Shown piece by piece: positions 7,665-16,280 of a DNA stretch of 64,000 nt (the stretch's first letter is position 1; every line of letters starts with the position of its first letter). Below the pieces are notes generated by a model, which worked only from the letters and a program-made list of their open reading frames with translations, was not told the DNA's origin and ran no database searches. Source of the DNA: Bacteroidota bacterium (GTDB lineage: Bacteria; Bacteroidota; Ignavibacteria; UBA10030); NCBI GenBank assembly GCA_025454835.1, contig JALONQ010000003.1, positions 131,273 to 195,272 of the forward strand, written 5' to 3'. The position numbers and the translations under genes are program-made.

Positions 7665-7982
7665 TCAAGCAAACAGACCAAAGAACCAACTGATCGCACA
7701 GGCAACACCTGAATAGACGCCAACGGTGCCGCATGCGAGCAGATCTGCCAATCCATCGAGTTCTCCCGCCGATTCCAAGGTTCCAATACAACTCTCAAAC
7801 GCCCCCACGCCAACTTCGATACAAGGCGTGTTCCCCCCCACGATGCAGTCCATCTCAGCTTGCGTGAGCCGCACCGAGACCTGCGGCGCCGTTGCCGCGA
7901 CTGTGAGCGGCTGGTCGGCCTGATCGAACCCAAAGGCGACGGCAATGATGGCCGCCAGGATGAACAACGCTGAACGTACCAT
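7665..7982 (-). CDS. Cys-rich double-glycine (bacteriocin-like) precursor peptide
   Basis: This 105-residue protein begins with a hydrophobic segment (SALFILAAIIAVAFGF) that could be a signal peptide. Then comes LTQAEMDCIVGG, which matches the LxxxEMxxIxGG pattern of double-glycine leaders of bacteriocin-type peptides. Downstream of GG are about 60 residues rich in Gly, Ala, Leu and Val with four cysteines and a hydrophobic end (AISWFFGLFA). The ribosome site AAGGAGG lies directly upstream of the ATG. The gene sits between a membrane-anchored thioredoxin-like protein and a secreted protein. A secreted, disulfide-bonded antimicrobial or signalling peptide is the most natural reading; no specific family is identified. 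Confidence 0.72.
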   Translation of the reverse strand: MVRSALFILAAIIAVAFGFDQADQPLTVAATAPQVSVRLTQAEMDCIVGGNTPCIEVGVGAFESCIGTLESAGELDGLADLLACGTVGVYSGVACAISWFFGLFA

Positions 7983-8118
7983 GATGAACCTCCTTCTGCA
8001 ACAATCGGTGAATGGATCGTGAAGCCGCCAGCCGCCCGCTGCGGCCCATCCGCCCGGCATTGCGTGTTGCCGATCCCCGGGGCCGACCGGGAATCGTCTT
8101 CGCGCGCCGCCGCGCGGT

Positions 8119-8769
8119 TCAGCGGACAGAAAGCGGCGCTGTCCTCTCGTTCGTTAAGTTTCGATCATTGACCGCTCTGCCGGAGGCATCGCCGAGTTCC
8201 CCCGGCGTCCCATCCTCCCCAAAGGAATCCACCGCCGAAAGCCCCGACGAGCCCCCGTTGCAGTAGCGGATGATCATGACACTATCTTCAGCAAACGACC
8301 GTCTGCCGACCCGCATCAGGTCGACCCGGTCTGTCTCACTCACGAATAGCACGGTCGGAACCCGGCGAATGCCGAGATCAACGAGCGCATCGTGCGGAGA
8401 TATCGTCCAGATGGGGAACGGCTCGTTGCGGTCGGCCGCGAACGCTGCGGTGGCGGCCGGCTCGCTCAACGACACGACGAAAACATCGCAGCCGGTCGCC
8501 GCATCGCGCACACGCCGGAGATGTTCCATCGTTTCGTGACAATGCGGACACGACACCAGGAAGAAGAACAACAGATGTCGGCGTCCATATGGCGCGACCA
8601 GGCGGATCGAGCGGCCGTCGGTCGCGTGCAAACGTAGGACCGGGCGCGTCGAGCCTTCGATGGTGTACCGATCGAACGCTGCGAGCAGCAAGATGAACGC
8701 GAGGCCGCCGATGATGACGAGCGCCGCGCCGGCGGCAAGCCAGCGGCGTTGGGTGATGCGTCCCCTCAT
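8119..8769 (-). CDS. Membrane-anchored thioredoxin-like (TlpA/redoxin-type) protein
   Basis: This 216-residue protein has one N-terminal membrane helix (about residues 11-32) and then a periplasmic thioredoxin fold. The active site is CPHC in FFLVSCPHCHE (about residues 74-77), and the cis-proline is in RRVPTVLF. The C-terminal ~35 residues are polar and probably unstructured. Proteins of this kind reduce or form disulfides outside the cytoplasm. The gene is first in a transcript that continues into the Cys-rich peptide, suggesting it acts on that peptide's cysteines. A strong promoter lies 70-100 bases upstream. Confidence 0.85.
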   Translation of the reverse strand: MRGRITQRRWLAAGAALVIIGGLAFILLLAAFDRYTIEGSTRPVLRLHATDGRSIRLVAPYGRRHLLFFFLVSCPHCHETMEHLRRVRDAATGCDVFVVSLSEPAATAAFAADRNEPFPIWTISPHDALVDLGIRRVPTVLFVSETDRVDLMRVGRRSFAEDSVMIIRYCNGGSSGLSAVDSFGEDGTPGELGDASGRAVNDRNLTNERTAPLSVR

Positions 8770-8837
8770 GGCGATGTGCTGCGAGCGACATCGATGGGTA
8801 AAGACATCAACGATTCATTCCGTCGCTTCGCTCTGCG

Positions 8838-8866
8838 AATATAATCCAGCCGATAGCCCTTGTCAA
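8838..8866 (-). promoter_or_regulatory. Sigma-70-type promoter for the thioredoxin/peptide operon
   Basis: On the minus strand TTGACA (8861-8866) is followed after exactly 17 bases by TATATT (8838-8843). This is the best -35/-10 pair I found in the window. Transcription would start near 8831, giving a leader of about 60 bases before the thioredoxin-like gene at 8769. Confidence 0.7.
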
Positions 8867-9014
8867 GAAGCGAAGAGGGCGAGCGACGAACTTAATGACT
8901 CTGTGGAGATAGAAGGACGGCAGGCTGGAGCGGACTCAATACGACGAACCAAGGGAACGCTTGGCGCTTGCTCCGCGCTCCGCATGAGACGATTCGCGGG
9001 TTCTCCACCGTTTC

Positions 9015-10121
9015 TTAGTACGCCCGTATGACCAACTCCCCCGCGATGCTCAGCCCCATCCACCAGTATGCCAAGCGCATCCAGTGCTCGTGATGCTTCT
9101 TAAGGTGGCGCCACCATCGTGCAGCTACGGCAGCGATAAGCAAGAACGGGACCACCAGCAGCGAGGCGATCAACGGCGTCAGGTCGCGGCCCAGCCATCC
9201 CGTCACGTTGAATTCCGGATTCAACGCTGAGCCGTAGAGGAATAACAAATGGGCGATGTAGATAAAGAGCGATTCCACGCCCAGCGTCGTGAGCCATCCC
9301 GGCAGCATGTACCGTTCCCCCGCCGTGCCGACGACGCGGTCCTCCGCAAACCACAATCCCCCCATCCCCAACAACAACAAACCAAGACGCATCCAGAAGA
9401 AGATCGGACCCGTCGTCCAGAAATCCATGCCTTCGTGCAGCGTGAACGGCACGAGGTCCATGAGCCATCCTCCGGCGATGAAGGTGGCGCCGATCGCCAG
9501 AAGCCGGGACATATACCGGCGCTCCGCCTCCGCGCGCCGCGCCCGGAGGAAACCCCACGAAGCTACGACGCCGGCCAGCACGAATGCCAAATTGGGGAAC
9601 ACCGGGAATGCGGAGCCATACCGCCCTGTGAGCGCGGTGGACCACCAAAGCGGCCCCCCGTGAACCGCCTCGGAAGCCCAGACGGCGGGGGCCGTCAGCG
9701 CGATCATGGCCCCGGACACGATGACGAGCGCGAGGAACCGCCGGTCGTCGCGTGCCAGCAGGTACAGCAGGCGAAGCAGGACGATCGAGAGCCCTATCAA
9801 CTGAAGGACGTCAAACTGCAGGAACGCGGTCCAGTGCGACGGGTCCGCCGAGCGGAGGGTCTTGCTGAGCGAAAAGAAGGGGAGATGCAGGGCGTAGCCG
9901 ATGAGGACGAGCAGCACGCCGCGCCACAGACGTCGATAGAACGGCCACGACCAGCCCTTCAGTACATGGGCCTTCCGTTGCGTCGCGATGGCGAACGTAA
10001 AACCCGCGCCGAACAGGAATCCGGGCGCGGTCAGGCCGTGGAACAACTCGTGGGCGCGAAAGACCGGTCCCTCCTGCCACGCCATCCCCATCAGCTGACG
10101 GACGAGATGCCCCTCGAGCAT
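9015..10121 (-). CDS. HGSNAT/DUF1624-like multi-spanning membrane protein
   Basis: From the ATG at 10121 this is a 368-residue protein with about ten membrane helices. It is related to the DUF1624 / heparan-alpha-glucosaminide N-acetyltransferase-like group of integral membrane acyltransferases. The conserved start of the family, with a motif like FLDLYRGLIVVFMLEGH, is present, but its first half is encoded upstream of that ATG in the same open frame up to about 10166. No ATG, GTG or TTG lies between 10121 and the in-frame stop at 10287-10289, so either a rare start (CTG at 10181) is used or the start codon has been lost. The substrate is unknown. Confidence 0.75.
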   Translation of the reverse strand: MLEGHLVRQLMGMAWQEGPVFRAHELFHGLTAPGFLFGAGFTFAIATQRKAHVLKGWSWPFYRRLWRGVLLVLIGYALHLPFFSLSKTLRSADPSHWTAFLQFDVLQLIGLSIVLLRLLYLLARDDRRFLALVIVSGAMIALTAPAVWASEAVHGGPLWWSTALTGRYGSAFPVFPNLAFVLAGVVASWGFLRARRAEAERRYMSRLLAIGATFIAGGWLMDLVPFTLHEGMDFWTTGPIFFWMRLGLLLLGMGGLWFAEDRVVGTAGERYMLPGWLTTLGVESLFIYIAHLLFLYGSALNPEFNVTGWLGRDLTPLIASLLVVPFLLIAAVAARWWRHLKKHHEHWMRLAYWWMGLSIAGELVIRAY

Positions 10122-10181
10122 GAAGACAACAATGAGTCCCCGGTACAGGTCGAGGAAGGAATATCGGTGGGAGGAATCCAG

Positions 10182-10433
10182 TGGAGATCCAGGAAGAAGG
10201 CGCGAGGTGATGGACGACCAGTGAAGAGCGAAAGGTGAGTCTGTGGGAAAAGTTGTTTCAGACCTGCCTGATGGACTTCGGCGAGCTCAGTCGAGCCGCC
10301 GGCAGGCTACGTGTGATCTGTAGTGGGCCTCCGGCGGTGAGGGGTGAAATGCAGTCGTGTATCGCGATCTGATGAAGACGTTCGCCAAGGCCGATGCACG
10401 AGTCCCAGCCGAGACCACCTTTGGGACGGTCTG
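10182..10433. other. Intergenic stretch without a recognised gene
   Basis: Between the membrane protein and the thioesterase gene I see no supported gene. A segment near 10265-10312 (GACTTCGGCGAGCTCAG followed by CCGCCGGCAGGC) resembles short palindromic repeat words that recur between genes of many environmental bacteria. This is recognition from memory, not a search. Confidence 0.35.
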
Positions 10434-10946
10434 TCAGATCTGGATCTCCGTCGGGTCCTCTGGACCTCCGTACACCCGCCATTCCTGGGCATCGGCGTCG
10501 AAATCGGCGATCTTGTCGATCGGCATCTTGAGATACTTTCCCACCGCCTCGGCGGCGATGGTGCCGTCAGCCAGCAACAGCTCCCCCGTTCCTTCGAAGA
10601 TCCTTCCGGAATCGCTCGTGATGCGGCCGACCGCCCGTAGATCTTGGTCGTACGGGATCGGTTTGCGGTACTTGATCGAGAACTCGACGGTCACGCCCCA
10701 CGTCGGAAGGTCGCGCGCGTGCATGACGGCGCGGCCGATCGTCTCATCGAGCACGGCCGCTGTGATGCCTCCGTGCGTTCGGCCGGGATACGATTGGTGA
10801 TGCTCCCGGGGACGGAACACGCACACAAGGTCGCCGTTATCGAGCTCGTAGTACGACGCGTGCAGCCCGTACGGGTTCTTCAGTCCGCACACGAGACACA
10901 TGCGGCTGTTCGGTTGCTTACGGTGGACCTTGTGGGCGCGTGACAT
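10434..10946 (-). CDS. PaaI-family hotdog thioesterase
   Basis: This 170-residue protein has a hotdog fold of the PaaI/acyl-CoA thioesterase type. The N-terminal region carries two cysteines in MCLVCGLKNPYGL, common in this subgroup. The key motif is GRTHGGITAAVLDE, where the HGG and the following acidic residue form the active site. It would hydrolyse acyl- or aryl-CoA thioesters in the cytoplasm. Start at 10946 (MSRAHK); an in-frame ATG nine codons upstream exists without a better ribosome site. Confidence 0.85.
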   Translation of the reverse strand: MSRAHKVHRKQPNSRMCLVCGLKNPYGLHASYYELDNGDLVCVFRPREHHQSYPGRTHGGITAAVLDETIGRAVMHARDLPTWGVTVEFSIKYRKPIPYDQDLRAVGRITSDSGRIFEGTGELLLADGTIAAEAVGKYLKMPIDKIADFDADAQEWRVYGGPEDPTEIQI

Positions 10947-11089
10947 CGGGAAAAGGAATAAGTGAACAGGCAAAAGTGAAAGATACGGCGCGAGGGGCGG
11001 ATGGCGATCAGGAACGACCGTTCACGGAACAGCGCCCGGTGCGACCGGTCCTGGAGAAGCTCAGGCTGTCGACGCCCGCCCGGGTCTCC

Positions 11090-11142
11090 GCCCCTTCTTA
11101 CTACTTCATACTTCCTACTCCCTACTTTCTACTTCTTCTCAC
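11090..11142. repeat. Low-complexity word repeat (CTACTTCATACTTCCTACTCC type)
   Basis: A pyrimidine-rich tract made of CTACTT, TACTTC and TACTCC words lies just past the 3' end of pta. Its complement has the same vocabulary (GAAGTA, AGGAAGTATGAAG) as the tract at 19892-19935. No coding sense. Confidence 0.6.
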
Positions 11143-12119
11143 ACCGCTCCGACGACCGCATTGATCGCCGACGTGTTCACAATGTCGTCCACGCTGCATC
11201 CGCGGGAAAGGTCGAAGCAGGGCTTGCGCAAGCCCTGGACAACCGGTCCGACCGCCTCGGCCCCACCCAATCGTTGAGCCAGTTTATAGCCGATGTTGCC
11301 GGCGTCGAGGTCTGGAAAGACGAGCACGTTGGCCTTGCCGGCCACAGGACTTCCCGGGGCCTTTCGCTCTCCCACCGAGGCCACGATGGCAGCGTCGAGC
11401 TGCAACTCACCGTCGACATTAAGGTCGGGGCGCTTCGTTCGGACGATCGACGTCGCGGCACGAACCTTCTCGACGCGCGGGTGCTCTGCGCTTCCCTTGG
11501 TGGAGAACGACAGCATCGCCACGCGCGCGGCCTCGCCGGTCAGCTTTCGGTGATTGTCGGCGGAGGCGATGGCAATGTCGGCCAGTTGCTCGGCGGTCGG
11601 GTCCGGTACGACGGCGCAATCGGCGAACGTAAAGATGGCCTTTGGGAAGATCATCAAGAAGAACGACGAGACGATGCTGATGCCTTCAGCCACCCCGACC
11701 GCCTGAATGGCGGCACGGAGCACATCGCCCGTCGTCGAGATCGAGCCGGCCACGCTGCCGTCGGCGTCGCCGCTGCGCATCATCATGGCGCCGAAGAAGA
11801 GCGGCGAACCCAGCGTGGCATGCGCCTGCTCGAGCGTCACCCCCTTGGACTTGCGGACCTCGGCGAAATCGGCGGCATACGTTGCGCGTCGAGGGTCGGT
11901 TGCCGGATCGATGAGGCCGATGCCGTCGAGATTCACGTTGCTTGCGGCGGCCTTGGCTTTGACCTCTGCGGCCGCACCGATGAGCGACACCCGAGCGATC
12001 TTCTCGTCGACGAGGATGCGGGCCGCCGCGATGGCGCGCTCGTCGAGTGCGTCGGGGAGGACGATATGTTTGTTGAGAGCTGATGCTTTTCGACGGATCT
12101 CAGCAAGGAGCGGATTCAT
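11139..12119 (-). CDS. pta: Phosphate acetyltransferase
   Basis: This 326-residue protein is a short-form phosphotransacetylase, which interconverts acetyl-CoA and acetyl phosphate. The sequence is collinear with the family from [13 protein letters not shown] near the N-terminus through [15 protein letters not shown] (CoA/phosphate site) to [25 protein letters not shown] at the C-terminus. The length is typical for the class without the N-terminal DRTGG domain. No acetate kinase gene is next to it. The start at 12119 is the only plausible Met. Confidence 0.95.
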   Translation of the reverse strand: MNPLLAEIRRKASALNKHIVLPDALDERAIAAARILVDEKIARVSLIGAAAEVKAKAAASNVNLDGIGLIDPATDPRRATYAADFAEVRKSKGVTLEQAHATLGSPLFFGAMMMRSGDADGSVAGSISTTGDVLRAAIQAVGVAEGISIVSSFFLMIFPKAIFTFADCAVVPDPTAEQLADIAIASADNHRKLTGEAARVAMLSFSTKGSAEHPRVEKVRAATSIVRTKRPDLNVDGELQLDAAIVASVGERKAPGSPVAGKANVLVFPDLDAGNIGYKLAQRLGGAEAVGPVVQGLRKPCFDLSRGCSVDDIVNTSAINAVVGAV

Positions 12120-12149
12120 GGTGGTGTCCGGTGGAGGTCAGGAAGAGAG

Positions 12150-12185
12150 AGAATGGAAAATGAAGGATAGGGAATAGAGAATAGA
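12150..12185. repeat. Low-complexity word repeat upstream of pta
   Basis: A short purine-rich tract (GAGAATGGAAAATGAAGG, GGGAATAGAGAATAG words) of the same style as 5717-5760 lies just upstream of the pta start. Confidence 0.5.
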
Positions 12186-12241
12186 GAGTGCGGCATGGTG
12201 CGGGGAGCGCAGGTCGTGGGGCACAGCCCCTCGTGTGGCCG

Positions 12242-12475
12242 TTATCGCTGCTCAAGGATCACCGATTCATGTGCAGGATCATGTTCCAGACGAAAGATCA
12301 CGCCCTGCGTTCGCTGGAACAGCAAGAATGCAGTAGCATGCTTCGGAGAATCGAACGTATAGGCGAACGTGGGTGGCTCGAGGGACCTCACCTCGCACAG
12401 CATGAAGCCCGGGTGCTTCGGACCCTCATGGTGGTTGATGTGGTCGAGCAGCGTGGTGGCTTCATCCATCTTCAT
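12242..12475 (-). CDS. Hypothetical small protein
   Basis: A 77-residue soluble protein beginning MKMDEATTLLDHI. The ATG at 12475 is preceded by GAGG at a suitable distance; the frame extends 13 codons upstream to another Met. It contains many His residues and an FxYTFDSPKHATAF stretch. I do not recognise a family. It is monocistronic as far as can be seen. Real-gene status rests on the ribosome site and protein-like composition only. Confidence 0.45.
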   Translation of the reverse strand: MKMDEATTLLDHINHHEGPKHPGFMLCEVRSLEPPTFAYTFDSPKHATAFLLFQRTQGVIFRLEHDPAHESVILEQR

Positions 12476-12780
12476 GACAAAGACCTCATGCACAATGAAA
12501 TGTCCGGAATGCACTGCGTCTCACTCTTGAGTACGGAACGACGGAAGCGCATTGTCGCCCCAAGGCCGCTAATTCCTAAAGATACCCTTCCGTGATCGCA
12601 ATGGGGATCGCAGGCGCACCTTCCATGCCGAGTCAAATTCGCCCCTTTTCGGCTCTGTTCCCTTGCACACAGGAAATCTACAAAGAATACTGACGTTTTG
12701 ACAAAGCCGGACAGACGCATATCCCGCGGAATTCTTAGAAATCATTAATATTAAAAGGACTTAATGAGATTTCTGTGTAA

Positions 12781-12809
12781 TTGAAGACCTGACAAATCTT
12801 CACTATCTT
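12781..12809 (+). promoter_or_regulatory. Possible promoter upstream of miaB in an AT-rich leader
   Basis: TTGAAG (12781-12786), 17 bases, then TATCTT (12804-12809) followed by more T lies in an unusually AT-rich stretch of about 120 bases (12735-12850). It would give a leader of ~140 bases before miaB, which includes a small hairpin (AGACC-GGAAG-GGTCT near 12868). The rest of 12515-12953 holds no gene I can support. Confidence 0.35.
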
Positions 12810-12953
12810 TTTTAACCTATTTCAATCAAGCCACTTCCATTTCAGCATGTTGCCGACAGGCGAAAAGACCGGAAGGGTCTACGCTGAGACGTATAGCCAT
12901 CGCTCCTCGAATTCCCATCGTTTCGCTCAGGGCAAGCCATTCGGGCTGACACC

Positions 12954-14270
12954 ATGAACGCGACTCGGAAAGTCTACGTCGAGACGTACGGGTGTCAGAT
13001 GAACTTGGCGGACTCTGAGGTCGTGCAGAGCGTGATGCATGCCGCCGGATACGGTCGGGCCGACAGTCTGGCGGAGGCGGACGTGATCTTCGTGAACACG
13101 TGCGCCATCCGCGAGAACGCCGAAGCCCGCATCTATGGCCGTTTGGGCGACTTCAAGCACCTCAAGAAGGAGAATCCGGGCGTCATCGTGGGCGTGCTCG
13201 GTTGCATGGCCGAGCGTCTGCGCATGGACCTGATGGAGACAGAGTCGCACGTTGACCTCGTCGTCGGTCCGGACGAATACCGCCGCCTCCCCGGGCTCGT
13301 GGACCGTGCCTTCGAAGGTGAGAAGGGGATCGCCGTCCGGTTGTCGCGTGTGGAGAACTATGACGACATCCTTCCGCTGCGCACCGAGGGCATCAGCGCC
13401 TGGGTGTCGGTGATGCGCGGCTGCGACAAGTTCTGCACATTCTGCGTCGTGCCGTTCACGCGGGGACGCGAGCGAAGCCGCTCTCTGGCGGGCGTGGTGC
13501 GCGAGGTCGAAGACCTGACGCAGAAAGGCTTCCGGGAGGTGACATTGCTGGGTCAGAATGTCAACTCATACAACGACGGCGGCCATGATTTTGCCGACCT
13601 TCTCGCTGCCGTGGCCCAAGTGGACCGCTCCTTGCGTGTGCGCTTCACGACGTCGCACCCGCAGGATATGTCCGACAAGCTCATCGACACGATCGCCGCG
13701 CACGAGAACCTCTGCAAGTATGTCCATTTGCCGGTGCAGTCGGGTTCCGACCGGATCCTCGAGCTGATGAATCGCACATACACGGTGGACCATTATCGGA
13801 AACTGGTGGAGCGCATCATGACGCGCATCCCCGGCGTCAGCTTGTCGACCGACATCATTGCCGGCTTCCCGTCGGAAACGGATGACGATCACGCGGCGAC
13901 CATGGCCCTGATGCGCGAGATCACGTACGACGGCGCTTTCACGTTCGCCTATTCACCCCGAGAGAACACCAAAGCGTGGGACATGCCCGACTCCGTGCCG
14001 AACGAGGTGAAGCTGCGACGGCTGAACGAGATCATCGACGTGCAGCGGGAGATCTCGTTTCGGAAGAATCAGTCGGAGATCGGACGCGTGGTGGAGGTGC
14101 TGGTGGAAGGAGAGAGCAAACGGTCGGCCGCCGACTACTGCGGCCGGACCGACACGAACAAGATGGTCGTGTTTCCGAGGAACGGCGAAGCACCCGGCCA
14201 GGTCGCACGGGTGGCCATCCGACGCGCCAACGCGGCGACGCTCTTCGGCGAGACGATCGGAGCCCATTGA
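12954..14270 (+). CDS. miaB: tRNA-2-methylthio-N6-dimethylallyladenosine synthase MiaB
   Basis: This 438-residue radical-SAM methylthiotransferase adds the 2-methylthio group to i6A37 of tRNAs. The N-terminal domain carries the three cysteines of the auxiliary [4Fe-4S] cluster (ETYGCQMN, NTCAIRENAE, GCMAER). The radical-SAM motif is CDKFCTFC near residue 157, and a TRAM domain ends the chain. The NTCAIRENAE spelling and length fit MiaB rather than MtaB or RimO. It heads a plus-strand operon; the next gene begins 12 bases after the stop. Confidence 0.95.
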   Translation: MNATRKVYVETYGCQMNLADSEVVQSVMHAAGYGRADSLAEADVIFVNTCAIRENAEARIYGRLGDFKHLKKENPGVIVGVLGCMAERLRMDLMETESHVDLVVGPDEYRRLPGLVDRAFEGEKGIAVRLSRVENYDDILPLRTEGISAWVSVMRGCDKFCTFCVVPFTRGRERSRSLAGVVREVEDLTQKGFREVTLLGQNVNSYNDGGHDFADLLAAVAQVDRSLRVRFTTSHPQDMSDKLIDTIAAHENLCKYVHLPVQSGSDRILELMNRTYTVDHYRKLVERIMTRIPGVSLSTDIIAGFPSETDDDHAATMALMREITYDGAFTFAYSPRENTKAWDMPDSVPNEVKLRRLNEIIDVQREISFRKNQSEIGRVVEVLVEGESKRSAADYCGRTDTNKMVVFPRNGEAPGQVARVAIRRANAATLFGETIGAH

Positions 14271-14282
14271 GCGGAGGTGATC

Positions 14283-15014
14283 ATGCGCATCGTATCCATG
14301 GCTCTCGCAACGGTCGCGCTGGTGACGGCCGCGTGGTCGCAGACAAGTCCGGGCGAACCCGACATCAGGCGACGCCTCGAGATGATCGAGCGTGGCCAGG
14401 CCGATGCCGTCAGCGCGGAACTACCGCAACTGATGACCGCACACCAGAACCATCCGGGCGTCATTTATCTGCAGGGCGTGCTCACGCCGGACGGCACGGA
14501 GGCGGCGAAGATCTACCAGAATATCGTCGACAATTTTCCGAAGGACGAATGGGCCGACGATGCGCTCTACCGGTTGTATCAGTACTACACGTCGGTCGGG
14601 CTCTACAAGACGGCCGAGCAGAAGATCGCACAACTGAAGCTGGAATATCCGTTCTCGACATACGCGTCCGAAGGGACGACCGTGCGTCCGACAATGAAGC
14701 CCGCTCCGGCCGCGGCTGAACCGAAGCGAGACGCCCCCGTGACGATGACGACTCCGGGAACCGTTCCCGTCCCGAAATTCGCGGCCGCGTTCACCGTGCA
14801 GGTGGGGGCCTTCTCGGCCCTGGCCAACGCGGAAGAGCTGAAGCGGAAGTTCGAGAAGGAGGGCTTCACTTCGAACATCTTCACGATCACGCGGGGCACG
14901 ACGAAGCTGCACAAGGTATGGGTCGGCGAGTTCCCGACGATTGATGAAGCGAAGCGCTTCGCCGGCGAGATCAAGAAGCAGTTCGGGCTGGAGGCCATTG
15001 CAGTATCCCGGTAG
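14283..15014 (+). CDS. Secreted SPOR-domain protein with TPR-like region
   Basis: This 243-residue protein has a signal peptide (MRIVSMALATVALVTAAWS), a helical TPR/BamD-like region (about residues 30-120, e.g. AAKIYQNIVDNFPKDEWADDA) and a Pro/Ala linker. A C-terminal SPOR domain begins at FTVQVGAFSALANAEEL. SPOR domains bind denuded peptidoglycan at division sites. The start is the ATG at 14283, set by GGAGG five bases upstream; a GTG at 14277 overlaps that ribosome site. It sits between miaB and a sigma-54-type regulator in one operon. Confidence 0.85.
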   Translation: MRIVSMALATVALVTAAWSQTSPGEPDIRRRLEMIERGQADAVSAELPQLMTAHQNHPGVIYLQGVLTPDGTEAAKIYQNIVDNFPKDEWADDALYRLYQYYTSVGLYKTAEQKIAQLKLEYPFSTYASEGTTVRPTMKPAPAAAEPKRDAPVTMTTPGTVPVPKFAAAFTVQVGAFSALANAEELKRKFEKEGFTSNIFTITRGTTKLHKVWVGEFPTIDEAKRFAGEIKKQFGLEAIAVSR

Positions 15015-15022
15015 AAATCCGG

Positions 15023-15135
15023 GGATCGGTGATTGGGTCTTGGTGAATGGGGAGGGGCGTGGAATTCCCGTGAACAGGCACCCAGCACCCAGCACCCAGC
15101 ACCCGATACCCGTCACCCATTATCCCTTCACCAGT
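15023..15135. repeat. Word-like repeat with inverted arms inside the operon
   Basis: The gap between the SPOR gene and the regulator contains GGTGATTGGGTCTTGGTGAATGG-like words on the left. On the right are CACCCAGCACCCAGCACC-type words, which are their approximate complement. The CACCCAG unit is repeated three times in a row near 15078-15098. It would fold into an imperfect hairpin inside the transcript. Confidence 0.55.
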
Positions 15136-15152
15136 TGTCATTGGCATCACCC

Positions 15153-16280
15153 GTGTCCCCGTCCACCACACGCTCCGACTTCCAGCTTCGCACTGGCCTC
15201 ATCGGTCGCTCGGCCGAGATGCTCGAGATCGTCGATACGATCCGCCAGGTCGCGCCGTCGGACATCACGGTTCTTGTGACGGGAGAAAGCGGCACGGGCA
15301 AAGAGGTCGTGGCGCGAGCACTTCATGCGGCGAGCAAACGAAGCGGCAAGCCGATCGTGACGGTGAACTGCGGGGCGATTCCTGAAGGATTGATCGAGAG
15401 CGAGCTGTTCGGACACGAAAAGGGCGCCTTCACGAGCGCCAACGAACAACGCAAGGGCTATTTCGAGACGGCTGACGGCGGCACGATCTTCCTCGACGAG
15501 ATCGGCGAACTGCCGCTGGCGACGCAGGTGCGGCTGCTGCGCGTCCTCGAGAACGGCGAGTATGTGCGCGTCGGATCGTCGCAGTCCCGGACGGCCGATG
15601 TGCGGGTCATCGCGGCCACGAACCGGTCGCTCGAACTCGAGGTGCAACAGAAGCGGTTCCGGTCGGACCTCTACTTCCGCTTGCGGTCGGTGAACATCCA
15701 TCTGCCGCCCCTGCGCGACCGGAGAGAAGACCTGCCGCTCCTCGTGGAGCAATTCGCGCGTGAGATCTCGGCGCAGCAGGGTGTGAAGTTCGAAGGCTTC
15801 ACCGACGACGCCACCGCATTGATGATGAACTACGATTGGCCGGGGAACATCCGGGAGCTGCGAAACGCCCTGGAAAGCATGCTGGTGCTGGAGGGCGGCC
15901 GGCGGTTGGGGGCCGAAACGGTTGAAAAGTATCTGAAAGGAAGAGCGTCGGTGAACGTGGAACGGAACCTCCCCGTCGTGACGGGAAAAAGCGTGGAACA
16001 AGCGGAGCGCGAGCTCATCTATCGGGCACTTCTCGATATCCGCTCGAACCTGATGGAGCTGCGGGACCTTGTTTCGAACGGCGACAGGGCGTTCTCGCGC
16101 CGACCGACGAGCGAACGTGCTGCCGACACGTCGGCACTGTCGCTCGACGAGATGGAGCGCAAGATGATCCAGACGGCCCTCGAACGCCACGAAGGAAACC
16201 GGCGGCTGGCGGCGCGTGACCTGAACATCAGCGAGCGAACGCTGTATCGAAAGATCAAAGAGTACGGGTTGGCGGAATGA
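15153..16280 (+). CDS. Sigma-54-dependent Fis-family activator without sensory domain
   Basis: This ~375-residue protein consists almost only of a AAA+ sigma-54 interaction domain and a Fis-type helix-turn-helix. It has Walker [15 protein letters not shown] in place of the canonical GAFTGA loop, Walker [14 protein letters not shown], and an arginine-finger region. The C-terminal HTH contains [20 protein letters not shown]. It lacks an N-terminal receiver or GAF domain, so control may be by expression or a partner. The start is uncertain: GTG at 15153 is favoured, TTG at 15141 is possible, and upstream frame is repeat sequence. The stop overlaps lptE as ATGA, an arrangement I associate with FCB genomes. 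Confidence 0.88.
   Translation: MSPSTTRSDFQLRTGLIGRSAEMLEIVDTIRQVAPSDITVLVTGESGTGKEVVARALHAASKRSGKPIVTVNCGAIPEGLIESELFGHEKGAFTSANEQRKGYFETADGGTIFLDEIGELPLATQVRLLRVLENGEYVRVGSSQSRTADVRVIAATNRSLELEVQQKRFRSDLYFRLRSVNIHLPPLRDRREDLPLLVEQFAREISAQQGVKFEGFTDDATALMMNYDWPGNIRELRNALESMLVLEGGRRLGAETVEKYLKGRASVNVERNLPVVTGKSVEQAERELIYRALLDIRSNLMELRDLVSNGDRAFSRRPTSERAADTSALSLDEMERKMIQTALERHEGNRRLAARDLNISERTLYRKIKEYGLAE

Noticed and set aside
12868-12953. Riboswitch in the miaB leader
   Set aside because: Only one small hairpin is visible and no known aptamer signature could be matched by eye.
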